Source: a virus
IMG/VR virus record: IMGVR_UViG_3300025652_000455
Location: 1-26,345 of that record
Reading direction: 5' to 3' (one strand)
Length of the DNA stretch: 26,345 bases
Position 1 is the stretch's first letter, and the number at the start of each line of letters is the position of its first letter. Positions 1 to 7,785 of this stretch are shown here, one piece after another. The notes beneath the pieces are model-generated. The model worked only from the letters and a program-made list of their open reading frames with translations. It searched no databases and was not told the origin of the DNA. The position numbers and the translations under genes were made by a program.

Positions 1-1
1 C

Positions 2-601
2 AATGGGTTTGTGGATAATGGCCATAAGGTACTGGTTCTCGGAAATGAAGAAGCCATTAAACGTACATGGCAGCGAGCGTATCAAAGTGCTCTAGGCATA
101 AATGAAGCTACCGTGCTTCTGGATGTTCCAGCTGCAGACGCAGCGTTTCATGCCCACACTAAAGGCCTCTTTGAGGCCCGAGGAGCGCAAGATTGGGATC
201 TTACCATGATCGAGCGCTACATTAAAAAAGAGAAACCTGCCGTGGTCTGGGTGGATCAGGCAGACAAGGTCCAAATCTCTGGTAACTTCGCTGCCACGCA
301 TGAGAGATTACGAGAGCTTTATAGGCGTCTTCGAGAGACAGCAAAGCGCTACGATTGTGCTTTAATAGGCGTCTCGCAAGCATCGAACTCCGCGACAAAT
401 GTAAGCTATCTCGACTACACCCACATGGAAGGTTCCAAGATCGGTAAGGCCGCTGAAGCCGACTTCATCATTGGTATCTCTAAATCTGGCACTCCGCTCG
501 ATCCTATGCGGACACTCACTGTGTCAAAAAACAAGCTGACCGGGTGGCATGGGCAAGTTGTCTGTAGCCTTGATGCTGACATTGCGAGGTATGAGGCATG
601 A
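2..601 (+). CDS. DnaB-like replicative helicase, C-terminal part (5' end outside window)
   Basis: The reading frame is open to the left edge, so this is the 3' part of a larger gene; the GTG at position 11 is probably internal. Counting from that GTG, visible elements match the RecA-like core of DnaB-family helicases: a Walker-B-like strand (AVVWVDQADKV, about residues 77-87), a sensor-type motif (LIGVSQAS, about 118-125), a GSKIGKAAEADFIIGI segment that resembles the subunit-interface region, and a C-terminal SKNKLTGWHGQV stretch typical of the family end. The Walker A lysine must lie upstream. The role would be ATP-driven unwinding at the phage fork. The stop overlaps the polymerase start as ATGA, so the two are probably translationally coupled. 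A RecA-like recombinase is less likely because of the C-terminal signature and the neighbour. Confidence 0.72.
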   Translation, partial: NGFVDNGHKVLVLGNEEAIKRTWQRAYQSALGINEATVLLDVPAADAAFHAHTKGLFEARGAQDWDLTMIERYIKKEKPAVVWVDQADKVQISGNFAATHERLRELYRRLRETAKRYDCALIGVSQASNSATNVSYLDYTHMEGSKIGKAAEADFIIGISKSGTPLDPMRTLTVSKNKLTGWHGQVVCSLDADIARYEA

Positions 602-2724
602 TTGTATGTGTCCTCGATTTAGAAACTACTGTGTCTCCATTAGGCGAGATACTTGATCCATCGGCCATGCATTCTGACAACGCCTGTGTCAGTGGCTCAT
701 GGTTAATGATCGAAGACGGCAAGACGTTGGGTCCACTACAGCACTCTGTTTGGTTCCATGACGAAAAACCCCAGCCTGATAGTCGGGAACCCTTACAGAG
801 AGATCTTGGTCGGGCGGATCTGCTTTGTGCTCACAACGACAAGTTTGATGTCACTTGGTTGCTGGAAATGGAGTTTGTGCTGCCAAACGAGATTTGGTGT
901 ACAATGATTGGCGAGTACATATTCTCGCGGGGCATCAGACGGCCACTAAGCTTGAAGGCTACAGCTGAGCGGCGAGACGTTACACGCAAGAAATCTGACC
1001 TAGTAGATGAGCTGTTCGCCAGCGGTGTAGGGTTTGAGAAAATGCCGCTCGATACAGTGCTTGAATATGCTGAAGCTGATGTGGTGAGCTGTGCAGAGAT
1101 TTACTTAGCTCAGATCGAAGATCTGAAGCTGGAGGAAAACATAGGGCTGCTACCCACATTTAAGTTAATGAACGAAATGACATGGTTTCTGTGTGAAATC
1201 GAGCGCAACGGCATTGCTATCGACATGGATGTTTTGGATGAGGTCCGGGTGCAGTTCGAAACTGAGCACACAGCCATTCAAACAGAGCTGGAAAAAGAGA
1301 CCATCGAGGTGATGGGGGACACAGTCACTAATCTCTCCTCGGGGCAGGATATGACCCGCCTGATCTATGGGTACGAGTTTAAAAGTGACCATAATAAGAA
1401 AGCGTTCATTAAGGCGTTTAATATTGGGCTAGGCCCAGATGGCCGTCCTACATATCCTCCCCGGATGTCTGACAGCGAGTGGGTCTTTCACGTCAAAAGC
1501 AACATGCAGCTGGCGTACAGGACTATAGCAGAACGATGTGACCTATGCTCTGGATCAGGCAAGCAGCACAAAGTCACTAAAAAGGGGGATCCATACAAGC
1601 GCCAGCCAGCGTGTAAGATGTGTGAAGGCTCTGGGGCGGTCTACAGACCGACCACCAAAAAGGCGGGTCTTGGGCTGATCCCAGAGGGGCCAGCTGATGC
1701 TACGGCTAACGGGTTCCGGGCCGACAAAATGACTATTCAGCGATTGCTGGTACAAGCCGAGCGTAAGAATAACACTCGAGCGATTAACTTCCTGACCAAA
1801 TACTCCCGGCTAAACGCTCTTAATACTTATCTCAATTCGTTTGTGAAGGGCATTGCCAACCACACCCGGCCAAGTGGCCTTTTACACGCAAATTTTAATC
1901 AGACCACCACTGCTACTGGTCGGCTAAGCTCTAGTAGGCCTAATTTCCAGAACCAGCCCAAGGGCGGTAAATTCCCAGTGCGTAAGGCTGTGGTTAGTCG
2001 ATTTGAAGGCGGACTGCTTGGGGAGATCGATTACTCCCAGCTAGAATTTCGTGTGGCAGGGATCCTGTCTGGGGATAAGCAGATATTAGATGATGTTACC
2101 AGTGGCAAAGATATTCATTCGCAGACTGCAATGATTATTAATAAATGTGCGGCGGATAAGGTTACTAAATCTATGCGACAAGCTGCCAAAGCGTACACGT
2201 TTGCGCCACTGTACGGTGGCATGGGGGCTGGAGAGGCTCCTCACGTACAGGAATACTTTAAATCATACTTCGACATCTATTCTGGCCTCAAAAAGTGGCA
2301 CAAGAAGCTTATGGATGGCGTCATAGAGGATGGCTTAGTTCGCATCCCATGCGGACGCGAGTTTAGCTTTCCAGACGCAGTGCGCTTTAGAAATGGCCGA
2401 GTATCTGGGGCCACCCAGATCGTAAACTTCCCTGTCCAAAGCCATGCCACCGGGACTATCGTTCCATTGGCCTGTGTGAGGGCTCTGAAGGTGTTTAAAA
2501 TGCGTAATCTGCGCTCCAAGTTAATCCTCACGGTCCACGACTCCATCGTGATAGATATCTACCCCGGCGAGCTTGAACAGGTCAAAGAATGCGCTGTCTG
2601 GGCAATGCGAGATATTGAAAATGAGATTGAGGAACGCTTTGGCTACAAGTTGCCTATCCCTCTGGATATTGAAATGGAAATTGGAAAAAACTGGATGGAG
2701 ATGTCGGAAGTGAGCTTGAATTAA
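598..2724 (+). CDS. Family A DNA polymerase with 3'-5' exonuclease domain and inserted DnaJ-type zinc finger
   Basis: This is the replicative polymerase (708 aa). The proofreading domain shows Exo I (D7, E9 in LDLETT), Exo II (N80, D84 in AHNDKFD) and Exo III (Y157, D161). Polymerase signatures are GRLSSSRPNFQNQP (441-454), motif A EIDYSQLEFR (D478), motif B RQAAKAYTFAPLYGG (R527, K531, F535, Y539) and motif C TVHDSIV (H647, D648). All catalytic acids seen in active homologues are present. F535 aligns with E. coli Phe762, a position used to sort phage polymerases by replication style. Two CxxCxGxG motifs (C314/C317 and C339/C342) form a half DnaJ zinc finger between the exonuclease and palm regions, as described for HMO-2011-type marine phages. 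The ATG lies in an ATGA overlap with the helicase gene. Confidence 0.96.
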   Translation: MIVCVLDLETTVSPLGEILDPSAMHSDNACVSGSWLMIEDGKTLGPLQHSVWFHDEKPQPDSREPLQRDLGRADLLCAHNDKFDVTWLLEMEFVLPNEIWCTMIGEYIFSRGIRRPLSLKATAERRDVTRKKSDLVDELFASGVGFEKMPLDTVLEYAEADVVSCAEIYLAQIEDLKLEENIGLLPTFKLMNEMTWFLCEIERNGIAIDMDVLDEVRVQFETEHTAIQTELEKETIEVMGDTVTNLSSGQDMTRLIYGYEFKSDHNKKAFIKAFNIGLGPDGRPTYPPRMSDSEWVFHVKSNMQLAYRTIAERCDLCSGSGKQHKVTKKGDPYKRQPACKMCEGSGAVYRPTTKKAGLGLIPEGPADATANGFRADKMTIQRLLVQAERKNNTRAINFLTKYSRLNALNTYLNSFVKGIANHTRPSGLLHANFNQTTTATGRLSSSRPNFQNQPKGGKFPVRKAVVSRFEGGLLGEIDYSQLEFRVAGILSGDKQILDDVTSGKDIHSQTAMIINKCAADKVTKSMRQAAKAYTFAPLYGGMGAGEAPHVQEYFKSYFDIYSGLKKWHKKLMDGVIEDGLVRIPCGREFSFPDAVRFRNGRVSGATQIVNFPVQSHATGTIVPLACVRALKVFKMRNLRSKLILTVHDSIVIDIYPGELEQVKECAVWAMRDIENEIEERFGYKLPIPLDIEMEIGKNWMEMSEVSLN
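1537..1635 (+). other. Half DnaJ-type zinc-binding insertion inside the polymerase
   Basis: Residues 314-346 of the polymerase contain CDLCSGSG and CKMCEGSG, two copies of the DnaJ CxxCxGxG motif, separated by a lysine-rich 17-residue loop. DnaJ has four such motifs that bind two zinc ions; two motifs are enough for one site. T7 and E. coli family A polymerases have no counterpart at this place, which here lies between the exonuclease and the thumb/palm region. T7 uses its thumb insertion to hold thioredoxin, so a processivity or partner-binding role is conceivable, but that is inference. Confidence 0.9.
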
Positions 2725-2744
2725 GGTTGTTATTAAGGTAAGAT
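2716..2744 (+). promoter_or_regulatory. Candidate sigma70-like promoter before the 272-aa gene
   Basis: TTGAAT (2716-2721) and TAAGAT (2739-2744) are separated by exactly 17 bases and lie in the only real gap of the early operon (2725-2774). The -35 box overlaps the last codons of the polymerase gene. The hexamers match consensus only partly, and the AT-rich context could produce this by chance. A start site would fall near 2750, ahead of an AGGAAA ribosome-binding site for the gene at 2775. Confidence 0.35.
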
Positions 2745-2774
2745 ATATACTCTTAATCAAACATAGGAAAATCT

Positions 2775-3593
2775 ATGACTGACCTCACAACACTCGCCTC
2801 CCCAGAAGAACTTGCCGAAGCTGCAGCTATCTTTGCTGAGCAGGGCCAAGATGAAGCAGCGGTGATTAAATTACCGTTTTTAAAAGTACAGCACGATCCG
2901 AAACTTATGATGAAAGTGCCACATGCTCGTATGGGTATGTACTACGTTCATGGGCCCAGCCCAGCGTATGCTGAAAATATCAAAATGAGAGTATTGTTAC
3001 AGCACACTCAATGGCGACAGCAGTCCACAGAGGACTTCAAAATGATTAACAAATCAATTTTGATGGATAAACGAGGCCAAGAACCTATCGATATGCTTGG
3101 TGGTTTACGTTGCGGACGCCCAGAGGCAAGCATTTGGAAAGGGTTTTCCGATGCGGAGAAGAAACCTTATAAGGACATTGTTTGCACCAGAGTGATGCGA
3201 GGTATCGTAAGCTATGATGGCATTGATCAGAATGGCGATAAAAAGCGCGTCGAGAATGAGCCTGTGCAGTTTCACATGAAGGGCATGAACTTCATGGCGC
3301 TCGGCAAGGTGATAGAAAATCTCAAAGGGTCGGGCAGACAGCTAAGAGATGTGTGGCTGGATATGCATACTGTTGAAGCTGGTATAACCTTTACCACTAG
3401 CTTTGGTATCGACTATGATACTCCTGCCCTGTTAACCTCTGATGTCGTGGCCACTTTAAAAGTGTTTAACGATCAGGCTAGGCAAGAGAACGACAGCATT
3501 AAGAAAAAGCATTACGCAGCTCTTGGTGCAGTCGATCATGCACCTAGCGATAGCTTTAATGGCTACTCCTCCGCGCTCGAGCACAGCGCTTAG
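2775..3593 (+). CDS. Hypothetical protein between polymerase and exonuclease genes
   Basis: This is a 272-aa soluble protein that I do not recognise from sequence. It has no signal peptide or membrane segment. The N-terminus is acidic and alanine-rich (about 1-30); the middle carries a compact Gly/Cys segment (MLGGLRCGRP) and several aromatic positions. A good ribosome-binding site (AGGAAAATCT before the ATG) supports the start. The position directly after polA and before the nuclease is where T7-like phages often place a single-stranded DNA-binding protein. That makes an SSB-like role a reasonable guess from context, but there is no clear OB-fold signature and no strongly acidic C-terminal tail of the T7 gp2.5 kind. 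Function should be treated as unknown. Confidence 0.85.
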   Translation: MTDLTTLASPEELAEAAAIFAEQGQDEAAVIKLPFLKVQHDPKLMMKVPHARMGMYYVHGPSPAYAENIKMRVLLQHTQWRQQSTEDFKMINKSILMDKRGQEPIDMLGGLRCGRPEASIWKGFSDAEKKPYKDIVCTRVMRGIVSYDGIDQNGDKKRVENEPVQFHMKGMNFMALGKVIENLKGSGRQLRDVWLDMHTVEAGITFTTSFGIDYDTPALLTSDVVATLKVFNDQARQENDSIKKKHYAALGAVDHAPSDSFNGYSSALEHSA

Positions 3594-3595
3594 GA

Positions 3596-4456
3596 TTGGC
3601 CCTAGAGAAACTAGAGCTAGAACTCAAAGGTCTAATGCAGTCGCTCTCTAATGGAGCGACTGTAGATGTAGACCCCGAAGTATTTGAAGCCGCTGCTGAA
3701 CAACTCGTCGCAGCCTTTAAAAAACAGCTCACGCAAAAACGAGAAGCAGGATTCAGGGTACGCATGTCCAATGTGGGCCGTCCCTTATGTACGCTCCAAA
3801 TGGAGAAGTCTGGGGCGGAACGGGAATCGTTCCCCTACAATCATATTATGCGGATGATGATCGGTGATTGTGTCGAAGTTATCACCCGTATGTTGCTCAC
3901 CATAGCCAAAGTTGATGTCACCAGTGACGGTGATGATGTGACGATGAAGGTGTCAGAAACCATAGTCAAAGGATCGAGTGATATCGATATCGATGGCAAG
4001 GTTTTGGACATTAAATCCTCCGCACCTTGGGCCTACAAAAACAAATGGGCCAAGGGCTTTGATGCCCTGCTTGCAGAAGACGATTTCGGTTATGTGGGTC
4101 AGTTATTTGGCTATGCGGATGCCCAGAATAAGCCCCCCGGTGGCTGGATAGTTGTAGATAAATCCTCCGGGGAGCTGATGGTGGTGCCTGTCACCGCTAC
4201 CGTTGATCAGTGTAAAGCCATCAGAGCTCGCCGCAAGCATACTGTGGGGTCGCTTGAAAGTGGTGCGCCCTTTCAGCGGGGCTTTGAAGCCGAAGAAGAG
4301 ACCTTCCAGCGCAAAGAAACGGGAAAGAAAACCCTCTGCAAAAGCTGTGGGTTCTGCAGCTTTAAAAGAACGTGCTGGCCCAGCGCGAAGTACAAACCCC
4401 AAGCGGAATCCAAAGCCAAGTTCCCGCCGCACAAGTGGTACGTTGATGCCGATTAA
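3596..4456 (+). CDS. PD-(D/E)XK exonuclease, RecB/Cas4-like, with probable Fe-S cluster
   Basis: Numbered from the TTG at 3596, the core shows GSSDIDIDG (D129), VLDIKSS (D138, K140) and QLFGYADA (Q169, Y173), which fit the D...(D/E)xK...QxxxY pattern of RecB-family nucleases. A C-terminal cluster CKSCGFCSFKRTC (C248, C251, C254, C260), with a possible fourth partner C65 in GRPLCTL, resembles the iron-sulfur staple of Cas4/AddB-type nucleases. It probably degrades host DNA or resects phage ends during replication and recombination. The start is uncertain: the TTG lies only two bases after the previous stop, whereas an ATG at 3632 has AAAGG four bases upstream and is the better candidate (274 aa). 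Its end overlaps the next gene by 11 bases. Confidence 0.82.
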   Translation: MALEKLELELKGLMQSLSNGATVDVDPEVFEAAAEQLVAAFKKQLTQKREAGFRVRMSNVGRPLCTLQMEKSGAERESFPYNHIMRMMIGDCVEVITRMLLTIAKVDVTSDGDDVTMKVSETIVKGSSDIDIDGKVLDIKSSAPWAYKNKWAKGFDALLAEDDFGYVGQLFGYADAQNKPPGGWIVVDKSSGELMVVPVTATVDQCKAIRARRKHTVGSLESGAPFQRGFEAEEETFQRKETGKKTLCKSCGFCSFKRTCWPSAKYKPQAESKAKFPPHKWYVDAD

Positions 4457-4811
4457 GACCTCATCAGCCAAAGCAAAAGGGCGCAAGTTGCAGCAATGGA
4501 CTGCAAAGAAAATACTGTCCAAGTTCAAAGAGCTAGAGCTCGATGACTGTAAAAGCAATCCTATGGGAGCTCATGGCGAGGATGTGCTGCTATCTCCAGC
4601 TGCCAGACGGTTGCTGGGGATCACCATAGAATGCAAAGCCCGAAAAAGCATAGCGGTGTACAGCTACGTTGATCAGGCCACCGCCAATGCCCCAAAGGGC
4701 ATGGAGCCAGTGGTGATCGTGAAGGCAGACCGCAAGCAACCTTTAGCGGTGGTCGATGCAGCCTACTTTTTCAATTTATTAAAACAAGGAGCTCGAAATG
4801 GGTCCGATTGA
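4446..4811 (+). CDS. Small PD-(D/E)XK endonuclease, Holliday-junction-resolvase-like
   Basis: This is a 121-aa protein whose frame is open further upstream (to about 4203), but that part lies wholly inside the exonuclease gene and reads as low-complexity basic sequence. The ATG at 4446, which overlaps the upstream stop, is therefore the chosen start. Core residues are HGEDVLLSPAARRLLG (D46) and ITIECKARKS (E62, K64), the spaced D...ExK pattern of a minimal PD-(D/E)XK nuclease found in many marine phages. It could resolve branched replication or recombination intermediates, a job done by gp3 endonuclease I in T7. It directly follows the exonuclease, so the two probably act in the same end-processing pathway. 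Exact substrate is inferred, not shown. Confidence 0.72.
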   Translation: MPIKTSSAKAKGRKLQQWTAKKILSKFKELELDDCKSNPMGAHGEDVLLSPAARRLLGITIECKARKSIAVYSYVDQATANAPKGMEPVVIVKADRKQPLAVVDAAYFFNLLKQGARNGSD

Positions 4812-5130
4812 TCTCCCCAAAAATACGCTAGCGATTGCCTTCCAAATAGACATGGAAGAGGGCGAGATCAGCGTGATTGCCCAGCATAATCTTGAGCAAG
4901 ACGAGATGGATGAAGTCGAATACCATATGCAAGTGGATCTGCTACTCGGCCTGCAAATGATGCTGGATGCAGCCCCAGAGCTGCTGATTAGACAAGGACT
5001 TTTGCAGCGTCTTTTAATTGATGCCAAAGACGAGGATGGGCCAGAGATTGCCTTCGAACCGGATGAAGAGCTTTTAGATCTGCTTGCCGAAGGCAAGATA
5101 GTCCCCTTTAAAAAGACCCGGATCCATTGA
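4798..5130 (+). CDS. Small acidic hypothetical protein
   Basis: This is a 110-aa, strongly acidic protein rich in Glu, Asp, Leu and Met, with no cysteine, signal or membrane segment and no family I recognise. The start is well supported: AAGGAG lies seven bases before the ATG, and the gene overlaps the end of the resolvase-like gene by 14 bases. The sequence could form two or three amphipathic helices (MQVDLLLGLQMMLDAAPELL region, about 44-63). Tight packing inside the replication operon suggests an accessory role in DNA metabolism or host take-over; nothing in the sequence says which. Confidence 0.78.
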   Translation: MGPIDLPKNTLAIAFQIDMEEGEISVIAQHNLEQDEMDEVEYHMQVDLLLGLQMMLDAAPELLIRQGLLQRLLIDAKDEDGPEIAFEPDEELLDLLAEGKIVPFKKTRIH

Positions 5131-5405
5131 TGGCTAAGTGGGCTGAAGCTGATTGGCACCCGTCTCCCCCTATCCACGCAAATATGGTGGACAAGCCGCC
5201 TCACTATAACTCTGCAAATATCGAGTGCATCGAGGCTATGGAAGCTATGTCGGAAGGCGCTGATATACCCAGCCATCAGGCATATTGCTGGCAAAACTCT
5301 TTTAAATACCTTTGGCGCTGGCCGTACAAAAATGGCCTTGAAGATTTAAAAAAGTGCCGTTGGTATTTGGATCGACTTATCAAAAAACTAGAGGCAGAAC
5401 GATGA
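5130..5405 (+). CDS. DUF3310 family protein (SaV-like, nucleotide kinase related)
   Basis: A 91-aa protein starting at the ATG that overlaps the previous stop (TGATG); a TTG one codon upstream is less likely. The pattern DKPPHYNS...IECIEAMEAM...NSFKYLWRWPYKNGLEDL...RWYLDRLIKKLE is the DUF3310 signature: an HY near the N-terminus, the ECI helix, the KYLWR motif and a final charged helix. Members are common in phage nucleotide-metabolism blocks, but no reaction is firmly established as far as I know. The MazG-like gene begins in an ATGA overlap with its stop, so the pair is probably co-translated and may act together on nucleotide pools. Confidence 0.88.
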   Translation: MAKWAEADWHPSPPIHANMVDKPPHYNSANIECIEAMEAMSEGADIPSHQAYCWQNSFKYLWRWPYKNGLEDLKKCRWYLDRLIKKLEAER

Positions 5406-5884
5406 TAACTCAAGATGATATTGATGATTGCGCGGCAGATCGGCTGGCAGGAATAATCGAAGCTTTTAAGCAGGTAAAAGACCTGCCTGATGATCCTGCA
5501 GACGAATATTGGGATTGCACCCCACTGCAGATGGTACGAGAATTTGCCACTTCTATGGATCATCCTTTGGACGAGAATTGGTACTTTAACATTAAGCTAG
5601 AGGATATGCGCTTTGGCTTAATTCGAGAAGAGTTTGGCGAAGTATCCGACGAGAGTGACGCGGGGAATCACCCAGCGGGTATGCTTAAGGAATTAGCTGA
5701 TCTCATCTACGTGACGTATGGATATGCAGCCACTTACGGATGGGATCTCGATGAGGCTGTCCGACGAGTTCACGTCAGCAACATGTCCAAATTAGGACCA
5801 GACAACAAACCCCTAAAACGTCCAGATGGCAAAGTTTTGAAGGGGCCGAATTATAAAAAACCAGACCTATCAGATTTAGTTTGA
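5402..5884 (+). CDS. MazG-like nucleotide pyrophosphohydrolase
   Basis: A 160-aa protein starting at the ATG in the ATGA overlap; the frame is open upstream to 5354 but that lies inside the DUF3310 gene. The all-alpha NTP pyrophosphatase signature is present: REEFGE (E76, E77, E80) on one helix and KELADLIYV (E97, D100) on the next, the ExxE...ExxD arrangement that binds Mg2+. A C-terminal tail with NMSKLGPDNKPLKRPDGKVL is typical of phage MazG-like proteins of the HisE/phosphoribosyl-ATP hydrolase type. It would hydrolyse (d)NTPs to monophosphates, either to clean non-canonical nucleotides or, as proposed for cyanophages, to affect ppGpp-linked physiology. It stands immediately before nrdJ, consistent with nucleotide supply. 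Confidence 0.88.
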   Translation: MITQDDIDDCAADRLAGIIEAFKQVKDLPDDPADEYWDCTPLQMVREFATSMDHPLDENWYFNIKLEDMRFGLIREEFGEVSDESDAGNHPAGMLKELADLIYVTYGYAATYGWDLDEAVRRVHVSNMSKLGPDNKPLKRPDGKVLKGPNYKKPDLSDLV

Positions 5885-5894
5885 GGGAGCAGAC

Positions 5895-7637
5895 ATGAAA
5901 AATCATTACGGGCCTACGCTGGGTATCTCTGAGGAAATACATAGTATGAAATATCGCTCAGAAGGGGAGACCTTTACTGAAGCTATGACAAGGGTTGCCG
6001 AAGCGCTTAAAGACGATGAGGCGCATTTTAATAACTTTAGAAACATACTTTATAACCAGAGATTTCTTCCAGCCGGGCGTGTGCAGTCCGCTATGGGCGC
6101 ACCGCGCACGGTGACGCCATATAATTGTTTTGTCAGCGGCACTATCCCAGACAGCATGGGAGGTATAACTGGCGCGGTTGGAGAAGCTGCCCGGACGATG
6201 CAGCTGGGTGGAGGCATTGGCTATGACTTTAGCACGATCAGGCCATATGGGGCCCATATCAAGAGTTTGGATAGCAAGTCATCTGGCCCACTGAGCTTTA
6301 TGGGTATCTTCGATGCGACCTGTAAAACTATCGCCAGTGCAGGACACAGACGTGGCGCTCAAATGGCCGTTATGCGGGTGGATCACCCCGATATTGAAAA
6401 ATTCATCCGCGCAAAAAACAACGATACAGAGCTCACACAGTTTAACATGTCTGTGGGCGTCACTGATAAGTTTATGGCGGCGGTTAAAGCCGACACTGAC
6501 TTCGATCTGGTGTTTGAGGGTACAGTCTACAGCACGATTAATGCCCGAGCCTTGTGGGATGATATCCTACGCAGCACATGGGATTGGGCTGAGCCGGGTA
6601 TCCTATTTATTGACCGTATTAACCGCAAAAACAACCTGCATTATTGTGAGCATATAGCTGCGACCAACCCTTGTGGGGAACAGCCTTTGCCGCCCTATGG
6701 GGCGTGTTTACTTGGGTCTTTCAATCTTGCTCAATACGTTCAAATGACGCCTGACGGTAACTACTCCTTTAACATGCTAATGCTTAAGAACGATATTCCG
6801 CATGTTGTTCGAGCAATGGACAATGTTGTGGACAAAGCAACTTACCCGCTGCCCCAGCAAGAGAAGCAAGCCAAGGACACGCGCCGAATGGGGTTAGGTG
6901 TAACTGGCGTGGCTAACGCAATTGAAGCTATGGGCTATACATACGGGTCAGATGATTTCATCCACTGGCTTGAAAAAATCATGGGCGTAATTCGGGACGG
7001 CTGCTACATGACTTCTATCTCTTTGGCCATCGAAAAAGGTAAGTTTCCGTTATACGATGATAAGTACCTGGATTCTGAATTTGCACAAACATTGCCCCTC
7101 AGTATTCGCACTTTAATACAGACACACGGCATCAGAAACAGCCATCTATTGTCCGTAGCTCCTACTGGCACAATTAGCCTTTCAGCGGACAATGTGAGCT
7201 CTGGCATTGAGCCTGTCTTCTCCCATAGTTACGATAGAACGATCCAGACGTTTGATGGGCCAAGGATCGAAACTGTGAAGGATTATGGCTATCAGAACTT
7301 TGGGATCAAGGGCAAAACAACTAATGAACTGTCCGTATTTGATCATGTAAAAGTGCTGAACACAGCATCTAAATATGTCGATAGTGCCTGTTCTAAGACC
7401 TGCAATGTCGGAGATGACGTGGGCTGGGAAGACTTTAAACAAGTCTATATGACCGCATATGAGGGAGGTTCATCTGGCTGCACTACGTTCCGCGCCAGTG
7501 GAAAGCGCTTTGGAATTTTGAATGCTTCAGCGGTAGAGGATGTAGCAGAGCCTGATATCGAAGAACCCGACAACTTTATCGAAGAGGGAGGGGCTTGCTA
7601 TTATGACCCCTCCACAGGCCTCAGAAAGTGTGAGTAA
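5895..7637 (+). CDS. nrdJ: Class II (adenosylcobalamin-dependent) ribonucleotide reductase
   Basis: A 580-aa single-subunit reductase that makes deoxyribonucleotides. Key residues match class II NrdJ: C78 (PYNCFVSG) as one redox cysteine, then N258, C260 and E262 in TNPCGEQ, and C271 in YGACLLG. The spacing N-x-C-x-E-x8-C equals that of the Thermotoga NrdJ active site (N320, C322, E324, C333). PTGTISL is the substrate phosphate-binding loop. C568 and C579 at the tail suit a disulfide shuttle. No radical-generating small subunit gene is nearby, which supports the B12-dependent class. At 580 aa it is a compact version, shorter than bacterial NrdJ, with little room for an N-terminal ATP cone. 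GAGGGAG precedes the ATG. It is the last early gene before the terminators. Confidence 0.93.
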   Translation: MKNHYGPTLGISEEIHSMKYRSEGETFTEAMTRVAEALKDDEAHFNNFRNILYNQRFLPAGRVQSAMGAPRTVTPYNCFVSGTIPDSMGGITGAVGEAARTMQLGGGIGYDFSTIRPYGAHIKSLDSKSSGPLSFMGIFDATCKTIASAGHRRGAQMAVMRVDHPDIEKFIRAKNNDTELTQFNMSVGVTDKFMAAVKADTDFDLVFEGTVYSTINARALWDDILRSTWDWAEPGILFIDRINRKNNLHYCEHIAATNPCGEQPLPPYGACLLGSFNLAQYVQMTPDGNYSFNMLMLKNDIPHVVRAMDNVVDKATYPLPQQEKQAKDTRRMGLGVTGVANAIEAMGYTYGSDDFIHWLEKIMGVIRDGCYMTSISLAIEKGKFPLYDDKYLDSEFAQTLPLSIRTLIQTHGIRNSHLLSVAPTGTISLSADNVSSGIEPVFSHSYDRTIQTFDGPRIETVKDYGYQNFGIKGKTTNELSVFDHVKVLNTASKYVDSACSKTCNVGDDVGWEDFKQVYMTAYEGGSSGCTTFRASGKRFGILNASAVEDVAEPDIEEPDNFIEEGGACYYDPSTGLRKCE

Positions 7638-7701
7638 GCCCTTCCACTAAGGTAATTGTTATGGTACTAACAGTGAGCTAACGTAAGCCAGCCAACAAAA
7701 A

Positions 7702-7723
7702 CCCCCCAGAGTTGACTGGAGGG
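7702..7723 (-). terminator. Intrinsic terminator for the leftward late transcript
   Basis: Read on the minus strand, CCCTCCAG and CTGGGGGG can pair as an 8-bp stem (one G-T wobble) around a 6-base loop, followed at once by five Ts (A-run 7697-7701 on the plus strand). It lies about 90 bases past the stop of the last late gene and is oriented to end late transcription before it runs antisense into nrdJ. Confidence 0.75.
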
Positions 7724-7785
7724 CTTATGTCAGTTAAGAATGTGGCAGCGAGGGGTTCTTGGTCGTTCTCCGAGCTGCTATATAG

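Noticed and set aside
4203-4445. N-terminal extension of the resolvase-like gene
   Set aside because: It lies entirely within the exonuclease frame and gives a low-complexity Lys/Arg/Pro/Ser sequence. The recognisable nuclease starts after the ATG at 4446.
4103-4558. Minus-strand open frame of 151 codons across the two nuclease genes
   Set aside because: It is antisense to two genes with clear motifs, and the product is Phe/Leu/Arg-rich without sense.
4779-5294. Minus-strand open frame of 171 codons
   Set aside because: It is opposite two well-supported small genes; the Ser/Ile/Cys-rich product is typical of a reverse-frame shadow.
6313-6657. Plus-strand open frame of 114 codons in another frame of nrdJ
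   Set aside because: It is inside the conserved NrdJ core and shows no motif of its own.
7741-7780. Possible extra hairpin or small RNA between the two terminators (GCAGC...GCTGC)
   Set aside because: Only five outer base pairs form cleanly; the inner part does not pair without several bulges, and there is no T-run.
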